In this document: in pieces, positions 26,069 to 35,277 of the stretch | Layout of the letters: the number at the start of each line of letters is the position of its first letter | Position numbering within the stretch: position 1 is the first letter of the stretch | Assembly (NCBI RefSeq): GCF_019801215.1 | Contig: NZ_JAHVJO010000003.1 | Location: 124,001 to 188,000 of the forward strand | Origin: Fictibacillus nanhaiensis | GTDB taxonomy: Bacteria; Bacillota; Bacilli; Bacillales; Fictibacillaceae | DNA length: 64,000 bases | Direction: 5' to 3' | Made by a program: the position numbers and the translations under genes | The notes under the pieces: model-generated | Told to the model about the DNA's origin: nothing | Database searches by the model: none | Seen by the model: only the letters and a program-made list of their open reading frames with translations

Positions 26069-26700
26069 CATACCATTCCATTATCATATGCATAACTCGC
26101 TAGTTGAACGCGGTTTTGTAAATGAAGCTTACCTAATATATTCTTCATATGTGTTTTTACCGTATTTTCAGAAATGTTCAGCTCTTTAGAGATATCTTTA
26201 TTAGAATAACCTTTCGCAACGAGTTGCAGCACATCTTGTTCTCTTGAGGATAAGGTTTCCTTCACTTCCCCATCTTTTTTGAACTCCTTCCAAATACGGA
26301 ATGCCATTTCCTTTGACATCGGGATCTCATCCAAGGCGTACGCTTTTAATCCGTTTAAGAGATCGTCCGTGTTTAAGTTCTTTAATAAATAGCCTTGCGC
26401 CCCCCGCTTGAGTGCTTCAAACCAGTCCGTGATATCATACGAGACCGTCATGATGACTATCTTTACGTTTGGAAAAAGCTGTTTGATCTCCTTTGTTGCT
26501 TCGAACCCGTCCATTTTAGGCATCGAAATGTCCATCAATAGTAAATCAGGCAACAGCCTTTTCGTTTTCTCTATGGCCTGAATCCCATTACATGCTTCGC
26601 CAACAATCTCAAACTCCTTTTCTCCATCAAGGATTTCCTTAATCCCTTCCCGAGCAAGCAGGTGATCATCCACTAACAAAATTCTAACCGGCTGTGTCAT
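26068..26700 (-). CDS. NarL/LuxR-family response regulator
   Basis: A 210-residue regulator. The receiver domain has the acidic pair in LLVDDH, the phosphoacceptor Asp in LLLMDISMPKMDG and the Lys in GYLLKNL. The C-terminal LuxR-type helix-turn-helix reads LSSREQDVLQLVAKGYSNKDISKELNISENTVKTHMKNIL. Its start overlaps the kinase stop by 4 nt. The regulated genes are unknown. The adjacent PepSY-Sco unit is a candidate by position only. Confidence 0.95.
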   Translation of the reverse strand: MTQPVRILLVDDHLLAREGIKEILDGEKEFEIVGEACNGIQAIEKTKRLLPDLLLMDISMPKMDGFEATKEIKQLFPNVKIVIMTVSYDITDWFEALKRGAQGYLLKNLNTDDLLNGLKAYALDEIPMSKEMAFRIWKEFKKDGEVKETLSSREQDVLQLVAKGYSNKDISKELNISENTVKTHMKNILGKLHLQNRVQLASYAYDNGMV

Positions 26701-27515
26701 GCGGCTTCCTCCTCTTTTTGGATCCGTATAACCGTTTCTCCTTTTACACTTTTGATACTAAATTCCCAGCCCATTGAAGAAGCGCGATCTTCTAAAATTT
26801 TTAAGCCAAATCCTTCCCGTTTCTGGTCATTTGAAAAGCCTCTGCCCTTATCCAAAACTTCACAAAACCATCCTGTTTTTTCACGCTTCGTACTGACCCA
26901 CACGCTGTCCGTCTCAGCATGCTTAATGACATTAATTATCGCTTCTTTCACACAAGAGAAGAGTTCTACTTTCTCCTTAATGGTCAGTTCCTCTTCACTC
27001 AAATTCCATTCCCTATGTATTTTTATGGAATGGACGTTCTCAATTTCATCAAAAAATTGGTGCAGCGAGCTGGTCCACGTAATACCCGTTATCGCCGACT
27101 GAGTCCGGAGGTTCTGAATCGCACTTCGTGTATCATCATGTATGTGCTGCAGGGTTTTTTTCATTTTTTCATAATGACTGTGATTGCTATTCTTGTTAAG
27201 TTTATTTACCTGAACCGATAAAAAAAACAAGGATTGAGCAATGCCATCATGAAGTTCTTTCGCAATATTGCCACGCTCTTCCAAAACCGCTTTTTCTGAA
27301 CGCTCTCTTTGCAGTTCATTCTGCATGCGCTCCAACTTTCCAAAAAGAATATTTAATAAAAACAAAGTCACTAAAAAGACAATAACAGCTGATAGCCAGT
27401 TTCCTGAACTCATTGAAATATAATTTGCTAATACGGTATGCCGCAAATACTCCCATAACCCTACAGAAATCGTGGGCAGCAAAAGAATAAGCCACTTTAT
27501 TTGTTTATATGTCAT
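26697..27515 (-). CDS. Sensor histidine kinase (HisKA_3 type)
   Basis: A 272-residue membrane kinase with two N-terminal helices (KWLILLLPTISVGLWEYL, WLSAVIVFLVTLFLLNILF) and almost no extracellular loop. A short coiled coil (LERMQNELQRERSEKAVLEERG) leads to the phosphoacceptor His in IAKELHDGIAQSLFFLSVQ. The HATPase has CVKEAIINVIKHAE (N box), VLDKGRGF (G1) and EGFGLKILEDRASSMGW (G2). The lack of a sensor domain resembles intramembrane-sensing kinases such as LiaS. The signal is unknown. Coupled to the response regulator. Confidence 0.92.
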   Translation of the reverse strand: MTYKQIKWLILLLPTISVGLWEYLRHTVLANYISMSSGNWLSAVIVFLVTLFLLNILFGKLERMQNELQRERSEKAVLEERGNIAKELHDGIAQSLFFLSVQVNKLNKNSNHSHYEKMKKTLQHIHDDTRSAIQNLRTQSAITGITWTSSLHQFFDEIENVHSIKIHREWNLSEEELTIKEKVELFSCVKEAIINVIKHAETDSVWVSTKREKTGWFCEVLDKGRGFSNDQKREGFGLKILEDRASSMGWEFSIKSVKGETVIRIQKEEEAA

Positions 27516-27561
27516 GTAAAGGAATTCCCTTCTTCGTCACTATTAATTAAATAAATAGTAA

Positions 27562-27592
27562 CACAAAAAAAAGGGCGTACAATACGCCCGAA
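27562..27592 (-). terminator. Rho-independent terminator
   Basis: GGGCGTA pairs with TACGCCC around CAA. On the minus strand it is followed by TTTTTTTTGTG. It ends the manganese catalase gene. Confidence 0.88.
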
Positions 27593-28489
27593 TTAGATGA
27601 TTCCTGCATTCTTTTGCAGTCTTTTAGCGATTTCCATAAAATCTTCCTGTGAGATTCCAGGTGCAAACTCTTCAGGTACGGAACGAAGATCTGGAATTGG
27701 ACCGCCCTCTGGTGCACCAATAACCACTTCTAATGGACCACCTGAGGGATGTTGACCGCTCCAAATGTATGCAATATCACGATAATCGTCATCACTAAAT
27801 GTATACAGTTTACGATGACTGCCTTCTGCTTCAAACTTGCGCGTCGTTTCGAATGCTGCATTGTCTAGACTAGGTACAGGGAGCATCTTCTTTACATCCA
27901 CACCAGTTACCATCTCAATCGCCTTTGCATAGGCTAAAACGTGGACTCCGCCTCGAACGAGCAGATAACCAATCATTTCACGTGCGACCGGGTTACTTGT
28001 CATCTCGTAAACTCTCATCTTATGTGTTCTTGCACCGCATTCTAAGAAAAAGTTGTGAAGAAGATCGAGCAATAAGTTTCCGCTGCTAAACACGTAATCC
28101 CCACTCCATGATTTGCCCATGGAATCAAAAGGAAAGGACGTTTGGGCCGTTGAAATAAAATGCTCTGTATTTCGTTTATCTGTTGCCGCTGCCATTGGTG
28201 TATCATTCACATTTCCTGCTTCTGTCGTGCCATAGATCATTAAGTTGATCGTATTCGAAACTAGTTCTACATGCCCAAACTCTTCTGCTGTAATACTTGC
28301 AACCAAATCATAAAACGGCTTCAGCTTTCCTTTTTTCCGAAAGTTAAACGACTGATACATATAGTTATTTAATGTAGACATCTCACCAAACCGTCCACCT
28401 AGAAGTGCCTGAACAGCAGCTGCTGCATTTGCATCTGGGTTAGTTGGTGTTGGAAGTGCGATCTGCAGCTTGTTCATCCGTTTAATCAT
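27593..28489 (-). CDS. Manganese (non-heme) catalase family protein
   Basis: A 298-residue ferritin-like protein that dismutates hydrogen peroxide at a dimanganese site. Ligand-bearing segments are visible: AEEFGHVELVSNTINLM (Glu, His) in the first pair, and ECGARTHKMRVYEMTSNPVAREMIGYLLVRGGVHVLAYAKAIE in the second. The C-terminal part (YTFSDDDYRDIAYIWSGQHPSGGPLEV) is typical of Bacillus YjqC/YdbD-type proteins, some of which are spore-associated. GGAGGGAGCATC precedes the ATG. Single-gene unit with its own terminator. Confidence 0.94.
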   Translation of the reverse strand: MIKRMNKLQIALPTPTNPDANAAAAVQALLGGRFGEMSTLNNYMYQSFNFRKKGKLKPFYDLVASITAEEFGHVELVSNTINLMIYGTTEAGNVNDTPMAAATDKRNTEHFISTAQTSFPFDSMGKSWSGDYVFSSGNLLLDLLHNFFLECGARTHKMRVYEMTSNPVAREMIGYLLVRGGVHVLAYAKAIEMVTGVDVKKMLPVPSLDNAAFETTRKFEAEGSHRKLYTFSDDDYRDIAYIWSGQHPSGGPLEVVIGAPEGGPIPDLRSVPEEFAPGISQEDFMEIAKRLQKNAGII

Positions 28490-28652
28490 GATGCTCCCTC
28501 CTCACATTCACATACTGTTTAGTTGTATGACGCAGAGGGTTTGTATTATTCGTCATTTCTCTGTACCAAAAGAAGGAAGCTTGTCTAACAAAAGAGAATG
28601 TTCTTTTTTATGAAAGACTCTGTTCTATATGAAAAAACCAAAAGGAGAAACA

Positions 28653-29120
28653 ATGGATTATATTAAACATATTCGCTCTTTAGTCGGAAAAGAAAAAGTC
28701 ATTATGGTCGTTTCCGGTGCACTGGTTTTTGATCAACAAAACCGCGTTCTTTTGCAGAAGAGAAGAGACAACCAACGTTGGGGTATACCGGGTGGATTTA
28801 TGGAATTTAATGAGACGGTTCAAGAAACTGCTCGGCGAGAAGTGTTTGAAGAAACGGGACTGATCATAGGAAAACTTGATTTATTCGGCATCTATTCGGG
28901 CTCTAATCATGAAAAAACGTTTGATAATGGCGATCAAGTATCGATGGTTCAAATCATGTTTTCATGCAGAGAGTATAAAGGAAATTTGATTAAACAAAAC
29001 GACGAATCCCTTGAAAACCGATTTTTTGAATTAAACAGACTACCTGCCGATTTATTTTTAGAGCATCAGTTATTTTTTGATGATCTGTTCTCCAATAAAG
29101 AAAAACCGATAATCGAATAG
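28653..29120 (+). CDS. Nudix hydrolase
   Basis: A 155-residue hydrolase of nucleoside diphosphates linked to another moiety. The Nudix box is complete: GGFMEFNETVQETARREVFEETGL, matching Gx5Ex7REUxEExGU. The substrate is not predictable. I chose the ATG at 28653 with AAAGGAG 6 nt upstream. An earlier in-frame ATG at 28629 overlaps no ribosome site. It runs opposite to the catalase gene and 24 nt ahead of a methyltransferase gene, so the two are likely an operon. Confidence 0.92.
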   Translation: MDYIKHIRSLVGKEKVIMVVSGALVFDQQNRVLLQKRRDNQRWGIPGGFMEFNETVQETARREVFEETGLIIGKLDLFGIYSGSNHEKTFDNGDQVSMVQIMFSCREYKGNLIKQNDESLENRFFELNRLPADLFLEHQLFFDDLFSNKEKPIIE

Positions 29121-29144
29121 AGTTTTACGAATGGAGGAAATTAG

Positions 29145-29933
29145 ATGGAGAACGTAAAAGAACAATATAAAAATGCTTCAAACCTGGATATCCGAATCCG
29201 TATCCATGAACAATACAGTACAAACCAAAAAGATTGGCACGAATGGCTATTTGAGCAATATGAGATTCCACCAAACAGCAGAATCCTTGAATTAGGCTGT
29301 GGCAGTGCAGCCTTTTGGATCAAAAATAAATCTCGAATACGTAATGAATGGAATATCACACTTTCTGACTTTTCACTAGGGATGCTGAAAGATGCTCAAA
29401 CTCATCTGCAAGATGTATCGGGACTATCCTTTAAACAAATAGATGTTGAGACTATTCCGTTTGCCGAGGAAACATTTGATGTTGTTATCGCGAATCACAT
29501 GTTATACCATGTACCGAATCGGCAAAAGGCTCTTTCTGAAATTAGAAGAATCTTAAAACCATCAGGGGTCTTCTATTCATCAACCATAGGTTTGAATCAT
29601 TTAAAAGAGTTCGGAGATTTAATTTCTAACTATACTTCTAAACTGGATTACGGATCAGCCTATTCCCACGCAGAAGCTTTTGGGCTTGAAAATGGAGAGC
29701 GGCAGCTGAAACCTTTTTTTGATTCTGTAACATTAAAAAGTTTCCCTGGAGATCTTAACATTTCGAATACTGACGCGATTATTACGTACATCTTGTCTTC
29801 AGAAACCCCTGCCGCCAAGGCTCTTTATGGTGAAACTTTGTGCGGATTTAAACAATACCTTGAAAAGCAAAAAGAAAAAAATGGCGGTTACATTCACATA
29901 ACAAAAGCATCTGGTTTATTTGTTTCTCGCTAA
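29145..29933 (+). CDS. Class I SAM-dependent methyltransferase
   Basis: A 262-residue cytosolic methyltransferase with motif I RILELGCGSAAFWI, an acidic strand-2 end (LSDFSLGML), VETIPFAEETFDVVIANHMLYHV, and KALSEIRRILKPSGVFYSSTI, the pattern of ubiquinone/menaquinone-type and small-molecule methyltransferases. Acceptor unknown. GGAGGAAATTAG precedes the ATG. Confidence 0.9.
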   Translation: MENVKEQYKNASNLDIRIRIHEQYSTNQKDWHEWLFEQYEIPPNSRILELGCGSAAFWIKNKSRIRNEWNITLSDFSLGMLKDAQTHLQDVSGLSFKQIDVETIPFAEETFDVVIANHMLYHVPNRQKALSEIRRILKPSGVFYSSTIGLNHLKEFGDLISNYTSKLDYGSAYSHAEAFGLENGERQLKPFFDSVTLKSFPGDLNISNTDAIITYILSSETPAAKALYGETLCGFKQYLEKQKEKNGGYIHITKASGLFVSR

Positions 29934-29943
29934 GTGGATTAAA

Positions 29944-29979
29944 AAAGAAGCTTGCCCATTCAAGCGGGCAAGCTTCTTG
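29944..29979. terminator. Bidirectional rho-independent terminator
   Basis: AAGAAGCTTGCCC pairs perfectly with GGGCAAGCTTCTT around ATTCAAGC. It lies between the plus-strand methyltransferase and the minus-strand catabolic operon and closes both. Confidence 0.88.
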
Positions 29980-30003
29980 TCATGTACACTCTGGATAAAG
30001 CCT

Positions 30004-30183
30004 TTATTTCTTTGGCTTTCCGCCAACACCCCAATGTTTGTTCGGAACTTCCTGAATCAACACCCGGACTTGCTCTTTCTTTACTTCTAAGCTTTCTGCA
30101 GCTGCGTTTGTTAAGCTTTCCATCAAGTTACGAAGCTGTTCCTCTGTTCTTCCTTCAATGACATGCACATGAATAATCGGCAT
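30004..30183 (-). CDS. 4-oxalocrotonate tautomerase
   Basis: A 59-residue enzyme that ketonises 2-hydroxymuconate/4-oxalocrotonate between the deaminase and decarboxylase steps of the catabolic operon. It begins MPIIHVHVIEGRTEEQLRNL, so the catalytic amino-terminal proline is exposed after Met removal. The Arg-rich LEVKKEQVRVLIQEVPNKHWGVGGKP end is typical of the family. The length is normal for the short tautomerases, which work as hexamers. It starts 10 nt after the decarboxylase stop with GGAG upstream and is the last gene of the operon. Confidence 0.95.
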   Translation of the reverse strand: MPIIHVHVIEGRTEEQLRNLMESLTNAAAESLEVKKEQVRVLIQEVPNKHWGVGGKPKK

Positions 30184-30193
30184 TTATTATCTC

Positions 30194-30994
30194 CTATTTT
30201 ACATATCTCGAGGATAGTGTGACTGATCCTAGTCCCTCAAACTGCGCAACAATCGTGTCATCCATATCGAAAGAAACCGCTTCTGATAATGCCCCGCTTA
30301 ATACGATATCACCTTTTTTCAAACCATCATTTCTCAGAGCTAGCTTTTGTACAGCCCAAGCAACAGCTTCTGCCGGATGACCGAGAACTGCCGAACCTGC
30401 ACCAGTTGCAACCATCTCACCGTTCTTGCTCATCACCATGCCAATCCCCGCTAAATCCAGTTCCACTGGCTTAACCATCTTGCTCCCTAGTATCAGTTTC
30501 GCGGATGAACAATTATCTGCCACAACATCTGGCAGTGTAAAACGGAAATCTTTGTAGCGGCTGTCGATTACTTCAATCGCAGCCACCACATATTTTGCCG
30601 CCTTCATGACATCATCTGCGGTTACGTGTTCACCCATCAAATCTTCACCCATAATAAAAGCAATCTCTGGCTCTGCCTTCGGATGAATGAGTCGATGCTG
30701 CTGAAGGGGCTCCCATTCGAGTGCGAGCATGTCACTTAACAGATATCCGTAGATCGCTTCGTGAACCCCCATCATCTCCTGCTTTGCTTTGCTTGTTAGC
30801 CCAAGCTTAATGCCAAGACGTTTTGATTTTGTTTTATCCATCCGCCTTTCGATTAGCTTTTTTTGCAGATCATATGCTTCTTCTATTGAAAGGTCGGGGT
30901 ATTGATCTGTAATCTTCACTACTTCTTTTACATCACTCTCAGCACGCAAAAGGGTTTCGATCACTTCTACATGAGATCGGTTTGTTACTGTCAT
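30194..30994 (-). CDS. nbaG: 4-oxalocrotonate decarboxylase (NbaG/DmpH type)
   Basis: A 266-residue enzyme of the hydratase/decarboxylase family; it converts 2-oxo-3-hexenedioate to 2-oxopent-4-enoate and CO2. Two paralogues occur here. This one shares DmpH-like features (DQYPDLSIEEAYDLQ, IKLGLTSKAKQEMMGV with IYGYL, LIHPKAEPEI, VIDSRYKDFRF), whereas the copy at 32952 is DmpE-like. Metal-binding acids are in PEPEIAF and VIDSRY contexts. GGAGGTGTAAACA precedes the ATG, and the ribosome site overlaps the aldolase stop codon. The assignment relative to the paralogue rests on motif comparison from memory. Confidence 0.85.
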   Translation of the reverse strand: MTVTNRSHVEVIETLLRAESDVKEVVKITDQYPDLSIEEAYDLQKKLIERRMDKTKSKRLGIKLGLTSKAKQEMMGVHEAIYGYLLSDMLALEWEPLQQHRLIHPKAEPEIAFIMGEDLMGEHVTADDVMKAAKYVVAAIEVIDSRYKDFRFTLPDVVADNCSSAKLILGSKMVKPVELDLAGIGMVMSKNGEMVATGAGSAVLGHPAEAVAWAVQKLALRNDGLKKGDIVLSGALSEAVSFDMDDTIVAQFEGLGSVTLSSRYVK

Positions 30995-30997
30995 TGT

Positions 30998-32026
30998 TTA
31001 CACCTCCAGCTTTGCTTGTTTTGCTAATTCAGCGGCTACTTCAATGATGAGATCTTCTTGACCGCCAACTGCTTTTCTTTTGCCAAGCTCAATTAGAATA
31101 TCCCGAGGGTCTATGCCAAACCGCTTTCCTGCTCGTTCTGCATGTAAAAGGAAGCTTGAATAAACGCCTGCATAACCCATTGCAAGACTGCCTTTTCGAA
31201 TTTCCTGTGACCCAGGCAGCATCGGACCAATCACCTCTTCGGCCAAGTCCATCATTTTATATAAATCAATTCCTGTCTCTATTCCCATTCGGTCCAGAAC
31301 GGCGAGCAAGACTTCGGTTTGCGTATTTCCAGCTCCGGCCCCTAAACATCGTACGCTCCCGTCGATTCGGGTAGCTCCTTCTTCCATTGCAACAAGCGTG
31401 TTGGCTACGGCCACTGACAAATTGTTATGTGCATGAAAGCCAACTTCGATACCAATGGAGCTTTTTAAAGCAGAGATGCGCTCTTTTACCTCATGAGGAA
31501 GCAATGCGCCCGCTGAATCGGTTACATAAACGCCTTGTGCACCATACGACTCCATCAGCTTCGCCTGCTCGACCAGTTTTTCAACAGGTGCTGAGTGAGC
31601 CATCATTAAAAAGCCCATGACTTCCATCCCAAGCTCTCGTGCCATTTGGATATGCTGTGCGGAAACATCTGCTTCCGTTACATGTGTCGCAACACGAACA
31701 AGACTTGCACCTAACTCATGGGCTTTTTTTAACTCATGAACCGTTCCGATCCCTGGCAGCAGCAAGACCGCAACTTTTGACTGATTGCAAGCAGCTACTG
31801 CTGTTTCAATCAGTTTCATCTCGTTCACAAGTGATTTTCCGTACTGTAGTGTGGAACCTCCTAAGCCATCTCCATGACTTACTTCTATATAATGCATTCC
31901 CGCTTCGTCAAGAGCTTTTGCTGCTTCATATACCTGCTTTTCCGTAAACTGATGTGCCATTACATGACTGCCGTCTCGTAGACATACTTCTGTAAATTTT
32001 AGCGGTAATTCACTATTTCGTCTCAT
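30998..32026 (-). CDS. nbaI: 4-hydroxy-2-oxovalerate aldolase
   Basis: A 342-residue DRE-TIM metallolyase that splits 4-hydroxy-2-oxovalerate into pyruvate and acetaldehyde. [22 protein letters not shown] carries the catalytic Arg and metal Asp, and [18 protein letters not shown] the two metal His. The C-terminal communication domain ends [10 protein letters not shown]. The start overlaps the acetaldehyde dehydrogenase gene by 14 nt, as expected for partners that channel acetaldehyde in one complex. The length matches DmpG. Confidence 0.95.
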   Translation of the reverse strand: MRRNSELPLKFTEVCLRDGSHVMAHQFTEKQVYEAAKALDEAGMHYIEVSHGDGLGGSTLQYGKSLVNEMKLIETAVAACNQSKVAVLLLPGIGTVHELKKAHELGASLVRVATHVTEADVSAQHIQMARELGMEVMGFLMMAHSAPVEKLVEQAKLMESYGAQGVYVTDSAGALLPHEVKERISALKSSIGIEVGFHAHNNLSVAVANTLVAMEEGATRIDGSVRCLGAGAGNTQTEVLLAVLDRMGIETGIDLYKMMDLAEEVIGPMLPGSQEIRKGSLAMGYAGVYSSFLLHAERAGKRFGIDPRDILIELGKRKAVGGQEDLIIEVAAELAKQAKLEV

Positions 32027-32924
32027 GTGTGATCACCGCCTTATTCAAAAATGGCTCCTGGCCTAACAGATGCCCCGCGACCATCTCTCCTGCTCGTTTG
32101 GCTGCAGCTGTCATAATATCAAGGTTGCCTGCATAATTCGGAAAATAATCACCCGCTCCTTCTACTTCGACAAAAACGGTTACCCGGTTGCCCTCAAAAA
32201 GAGGCTCTTGTTTAAGCCTATAGCCAGGAACATAAAGCTGGACCTTCTTCTCCATTTCAGAGATGTATTTCTTTATTTTATCTTCATCCATTTGTTTCAC
32301 TTCACAATAAATGGTCGCTCTCATTAAAATTGGCGGGTCAGCTGGATTTAAGATAATGATTGCTTTTCCATGATCTGCTCCTCCAACTTCTTCGATGCCT
32401 CTTCGGGTTGTAATCGTAAATTCATCAATGTTCGCACGTGTTCCGGGACCTGCACTTAAAGAAGAAATGGTAGCCACAATTTCACCATACGTAACGTCAG
32501 CAGCACGATTTACTGCATGGACAATTGGAATGGTCGCTTGACCGCCGCATGTAATCATATTGATGTTAGGTGATTCCAAATGATCCCTTAAATTAACTGG
32601 CGGACAAACGAATGGTCCTATTGCTGCAGGGGTTAAATCAATCACTGACTTACCCATGTCTTTTAAAAGGGGAGCATGACGTAAGTGTGCCTTTGCTGAG
32701 GTTGCATCAAACACAATGTCAGCGAGATCCGGCCGTTGCACAAAATCGTCAATACCATTCGTGAATACTCTGTAGCCTGCTGAGTTCGCACGCCTAAGTC
32801 CATCCGACTCTGCATCGATTCCAATCATGGCGGTCAATTCAATACAGTCACTTTTTTGAAGCTTGTACATAAGATCTGTCCCAATATTTCCTGAACCTAT
32901 AATAGCTGCTTTTATCTTTTTCAC
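32013..32924 (-). CDS. nbaJ: Acylating acetaldehyde dehydrogenase
   Basis: A 303-residue NAD+- and CoA-dependent enzyme that turns acetaldehyde from the aldolase into acetyl-CoA. The Rossmann start is [14 protein letters not shown], and the catalytic Cys lies in [22 protein letters not shown]. The motif [16 protein letters not shown] is typical. The start is GTG at 32924 after GAAAGGG. It forms a channeling complex with the aldolase encoded next. Confidence 0.95.
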   Translation of the reverse strand: MKKIKAAIIGSGNIGTDLMYKLQKSDCIELTAMIGIDAESDGLRRANSAGYRVFTNGIDDFVQRPDLADIVFDATSAKAHLRHAPLLKDMGKSVIDLTPAAIGPFVCPPVNLRDHLESPNINMITCGGQATIPIVHAVNRAADVTYGEIVATISSLSAGPGTRANIDEFTITTRRGIEEVGGADHGKAIIILNPADPPILMRATIYCEVKQMDEDKIKKYISEMEKKVQLYVPGYRLKQEPLFEGNRVTVFVEVEGAGDYFPNYAGNLDIMTAAAKRAGEMVAGHLLGQEPFLNKAVITHETK

Positions 32925-32951
32925 TGTGAAAGACCCTTTCTACAGAGATTT

Positions 32952-33737
32952 TTAGTCTTGAAAAGTAATAGAGACGGAACCTAGTTTGCCAAATGTCGCT
33001 GTCACTTCATCTCCTGCACCCACGTCGATCGCAGCAGACAGTGCCCCTGGAAGAATCAATTCACCCGCTTTTAAAGAAATGTTATAGTCAGCAAGTTTAT
33101 TTGCAAGCCATGCAATGGCATGAGCAGGGTGTCCAAGTGCGGCAGCCCCTGCTCCTGTTGCCGTCACTTCACCATTCTTCATTAACGTCATGCTCACCGT
33201 TCGCAAATCTATTTTTTCAATCTCTCTAAAAGGTTCACCTGTAACGGCTCGCGCAGAAGATCCATTGTCTGCCACTGTATCAATTAGCTTAATCTTCCAA
33301 TCTTCTATTCTGCTGTCGATGATTTCAAGAGTAGGTACAAGTGCTTCAGTCGCCATTAGAACATCGACGTACGTCACATTCGGGCCCTTTAAGTCTTGGT
33401 TTAAAATAAACCCGATTTCTGCTTCTATTTTAGGTTGAATAAAATCTTTTCTTGATAAAACACTTCCAGAAGAGATCAGCATGTTATCGAGCAGATGACC
33501 GTAATCAGGTTCATCGACCCCAAGCATCTTTTGCATCGCTTTGCTCGTAAGCCCAATCTTTTTTCCAATGACTGCTCGTCCTTCTTTTAGCTGTCTCTTT
33601 ACCCACTCTAGTTGAATTTCGTAAGAATCTTTAACAGACAGTTCAGGAAAACGAGTGGATAACGCTTCCATTGGCATTAATTTCTTTTCGGCTTCCATAA
33701 GTTCTTCTGTTAATCTTGAAAGAATTTGTTGTTGCAT
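32952..33737 (-). CDS. nbaH: 2-hydroxypenta-2,4-dienoate (2-oxopent-4-enoate) hydratase (DmpE type)
   Basis: A 261-residue hydratase that adds water to 2-hydroxypentadienoate to give 4-hydroxy-2-oxovalerate. Features match DmpE: AVIGKKIGLTSKAMQKMLGVDEPDYGHL, FIQPKIEAEIGFIL, IEDWKIKLIDTVADNGSS and GAGAAALGHPAHAIAWLANKL. It lies 27 nt before the dehydrogenase gene. AAGGGAGGAATAAATT precedes the ATG. The division of labour with the paralogue at 30194 is inferred from these motifs. Confidence 0.88.
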   Translation of the reverse strand: MQQQILSRLTEELMEAEKKLMPMEALSTRFPELSVKDSYEIQLEWVKRQLKEGRAVIGKKIGLTSKAMQKMLGVDEPDYGHLLDNMLISSGSVLSRKDFIQPKIEAEIGFILNQDLKGPNVTYVDVLMATEALVPTLEIIDSRIEDWKIKLIDTVADNGSSARAVTGEPFREIEKIDLRTVSMTLMKNGEVTATGAGAAALGHPAHAIAWLANKLADYNISLKAGELILPGALSAAIDVGAGDEVTATFGKLGSVSITFQD

Positions 33738-33769
33738 AATTTATTCCTCCCTTCTTTCTCCAAAGAGCA

Positions 33770-33798
33770 AAACGCGACTGGAATCCAATCACGTTTTA
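33770..33798 (-). other. Imperfect hairpin between catabolic genes
   Basis: AAAACGCGACTGG and CCAATCACGTTTT form an imperfect stem in the 67-bp gap between the dehydrogenase and hydratase genes. There is no proper T-run, so a full terminator is unlikely. It may set mRNA stability or partial attenuation. Confidence 0.35.
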
Positions 33799-33804
33799 CC
33801 ATTT

Positions 33805-35274
33805 TTATAGTTTCATTGTTATCGTTTTCGCTTCTGAATAAAATTCAAAGCTATGTCTTCCGCCTTCCCTGCCGATCCCACTCGCTTTAGAACCTCCAAA
33901 AGGTGTGCGAAGATCACGTATGTACCAGCAGTTGACCCAAAGTAAGCCCGAATCTACACTTGCCGATACCCGCTGTGCTCTTCGAATATCGTTAGTCCAG
34001 ACAACTCCCGCTAACCCATATTGTGAATCGTTTGCTATAGCGATTGCATCCTCTTCTGTTTTAAACGGAATTACGACTAGCACGGGACCGAATATCTCCT
34101 CTTGAGCGACTCGCCACTTGTTGTTCACATCATACAGCACAGTAGGTTCATAAAAGTTTCCGTTGCCGAGTCCTTCTATCCTTTTCCCTCCGCAAGCCAG
34201 TTTCGCACCTTCTTTTATACCGATATCTACATACGTTTCTACAGTCTCAAGATGGCTTTTAGAAACGAGTGCCCCCATATCGGTATTCTCATCGGTAGGA
34301 TCTCCTACTTTGATTTTCTTTACCGCCGAAACAAACTTGTCCAAAAACTGATCGTATATACTTTCTTGCAGGAGCAAACGTGATCCTGCTAAACAAATCT
34401 CCCCTTGATTACGATAGATGGCATCAATCGATCCTTTTACCGCTTCATCTAGATCTGCATCTTCAAACACAATATTTGCCGATTTTCCGCCGAGCTCTAA
34501 AGAAACTGGAATCAAATTTTCTGCAGCATTTTTCATAATCGTTTTGCCTGTATTCGATTCACCGACAAACGAAATGCGGCGAACGTTCGGATCTTTCGTC
34601 ATCGCAGCACCCATCGTACTCCCCGGTCCCGTAATGATATTTAACACACCTGGTGGTAGTCCTGCTTCGTTTGCGATATCACCAAACATAACTGCAGAAA
34701 GTGGGGTGTACGACGCTGGCTTTACAACGACCGTATTCCCTGCCGCAAGCGCCGCGGAAGCTTTCCATGTCATCTGCATAAACGGAAGATTCCAAGGGAT
34801 GATTAGACTCGTAACCCCTGCCGGACTGTATTTGGCATATGACATTACGTTGTGTTTGTCATAATGCTCACTCACCATGTACTTGGACATCTCGGCAAAA
34901 AAACGAAAATTGGATGCGGCTCTTGGTATATCGAACCCGCGGCTTTCTTTGATCGGCTTCCCTACGTCAAGCGTTTCTATCATCGCCAGTTCGTCAACGT
35001 TTTTCATAATCAAATCAGCCATTTTACATAAAATATCAGATCGTTCTTCTACAGGCATCTTGCTCCAAACGCCGCTGTCATAGGCATTTTTAGCAGATTG
35101 AATAGCCCGTTTCGCATCTTGTTCACTGCCGTTTGCAACAAGCGCTAACCTTTCATTTGTTGCTGGGTTAATGGATTCAAACGTGTCGCGTGACAGAGCA
35201 TCCACGTATTCTCCATCAATAAACAGTTTTGCATTTTGAACATTTATCTTTTGTGCAAGGGTTTCGAATTTCAC
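33805..35274 (-). CDS. nbaE: 2-aminomuconate 6-semialdehyde dehydrogenase
   Basis: A 489-residue NAD+-dependent aldehyde dehydrogenase. Catalytic Glu is in SLELGGKSANIVFEDADL and the nucleophile Cys in RNQGEICLAGSRLLLQ, with the NAD site IPWNLPFMQMTWKASAALAAGN. The C-terminal WVNCWYIRDLRTPFGGSKASGIGREGG is typical of the 2-hydroxymuconate/2-aminomuconate semialdehyde group. The start is GTG at 35274 with GGGGGA upstream. The substrate follows from its place after the ACMS decarboxylase. Confidence 0.92.
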   Translation of the reverse strand: MKFETLAQKINVQNAKLFIDGEYVDALSRDTFESINPATNERLALVANGSEQDAKRAIQSAKNAYDSGVWSKMPVEERSDILCKMADLIMKNVDELAMIETLDVGKPIKESRGFDIPRAASNFRFFAEMSKYMVSEHYDKHNVMSYAKYSPAGVTSLIIPWNLPFMQMTWKASAALAAGNTVVVKPASYTPLSAVMFGDIANEAGLPPGVLNIITGPGSTMGAAMTKDPNVRRISFVGESNTGKTIMKNAAENLIPVSLELGGKSANIVFEDADLDEAVKGSIDAIYRNQGEICLAGSRLLLQESIYDQFLDKFVSAVKKIKVGDPTDENTDMGALVSKSHLETVETYVDIGIKEGAKLACGGKRIEGLGNGNFYEPTVLYDVNNKWRVAQEEIFGPVLVVIPFKTEEDAIAIANDSQYGLAGVVWTNDIRRAQRVSASVDSGLLWVNCWYIRDLRTPFGGSKASGIGREGGRHSFEFYSEAKTITMKL

Positions 35275-35277
35275 TCT

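Noticed and set aside
34418-34864. Long plus-strand open frame (148 codons) opposite the aldehyde dehydrogenase
   Set aside because: It is antisense to a clear ALDH gene, lacks a ribosome site and its composition is a mirror of that gene.
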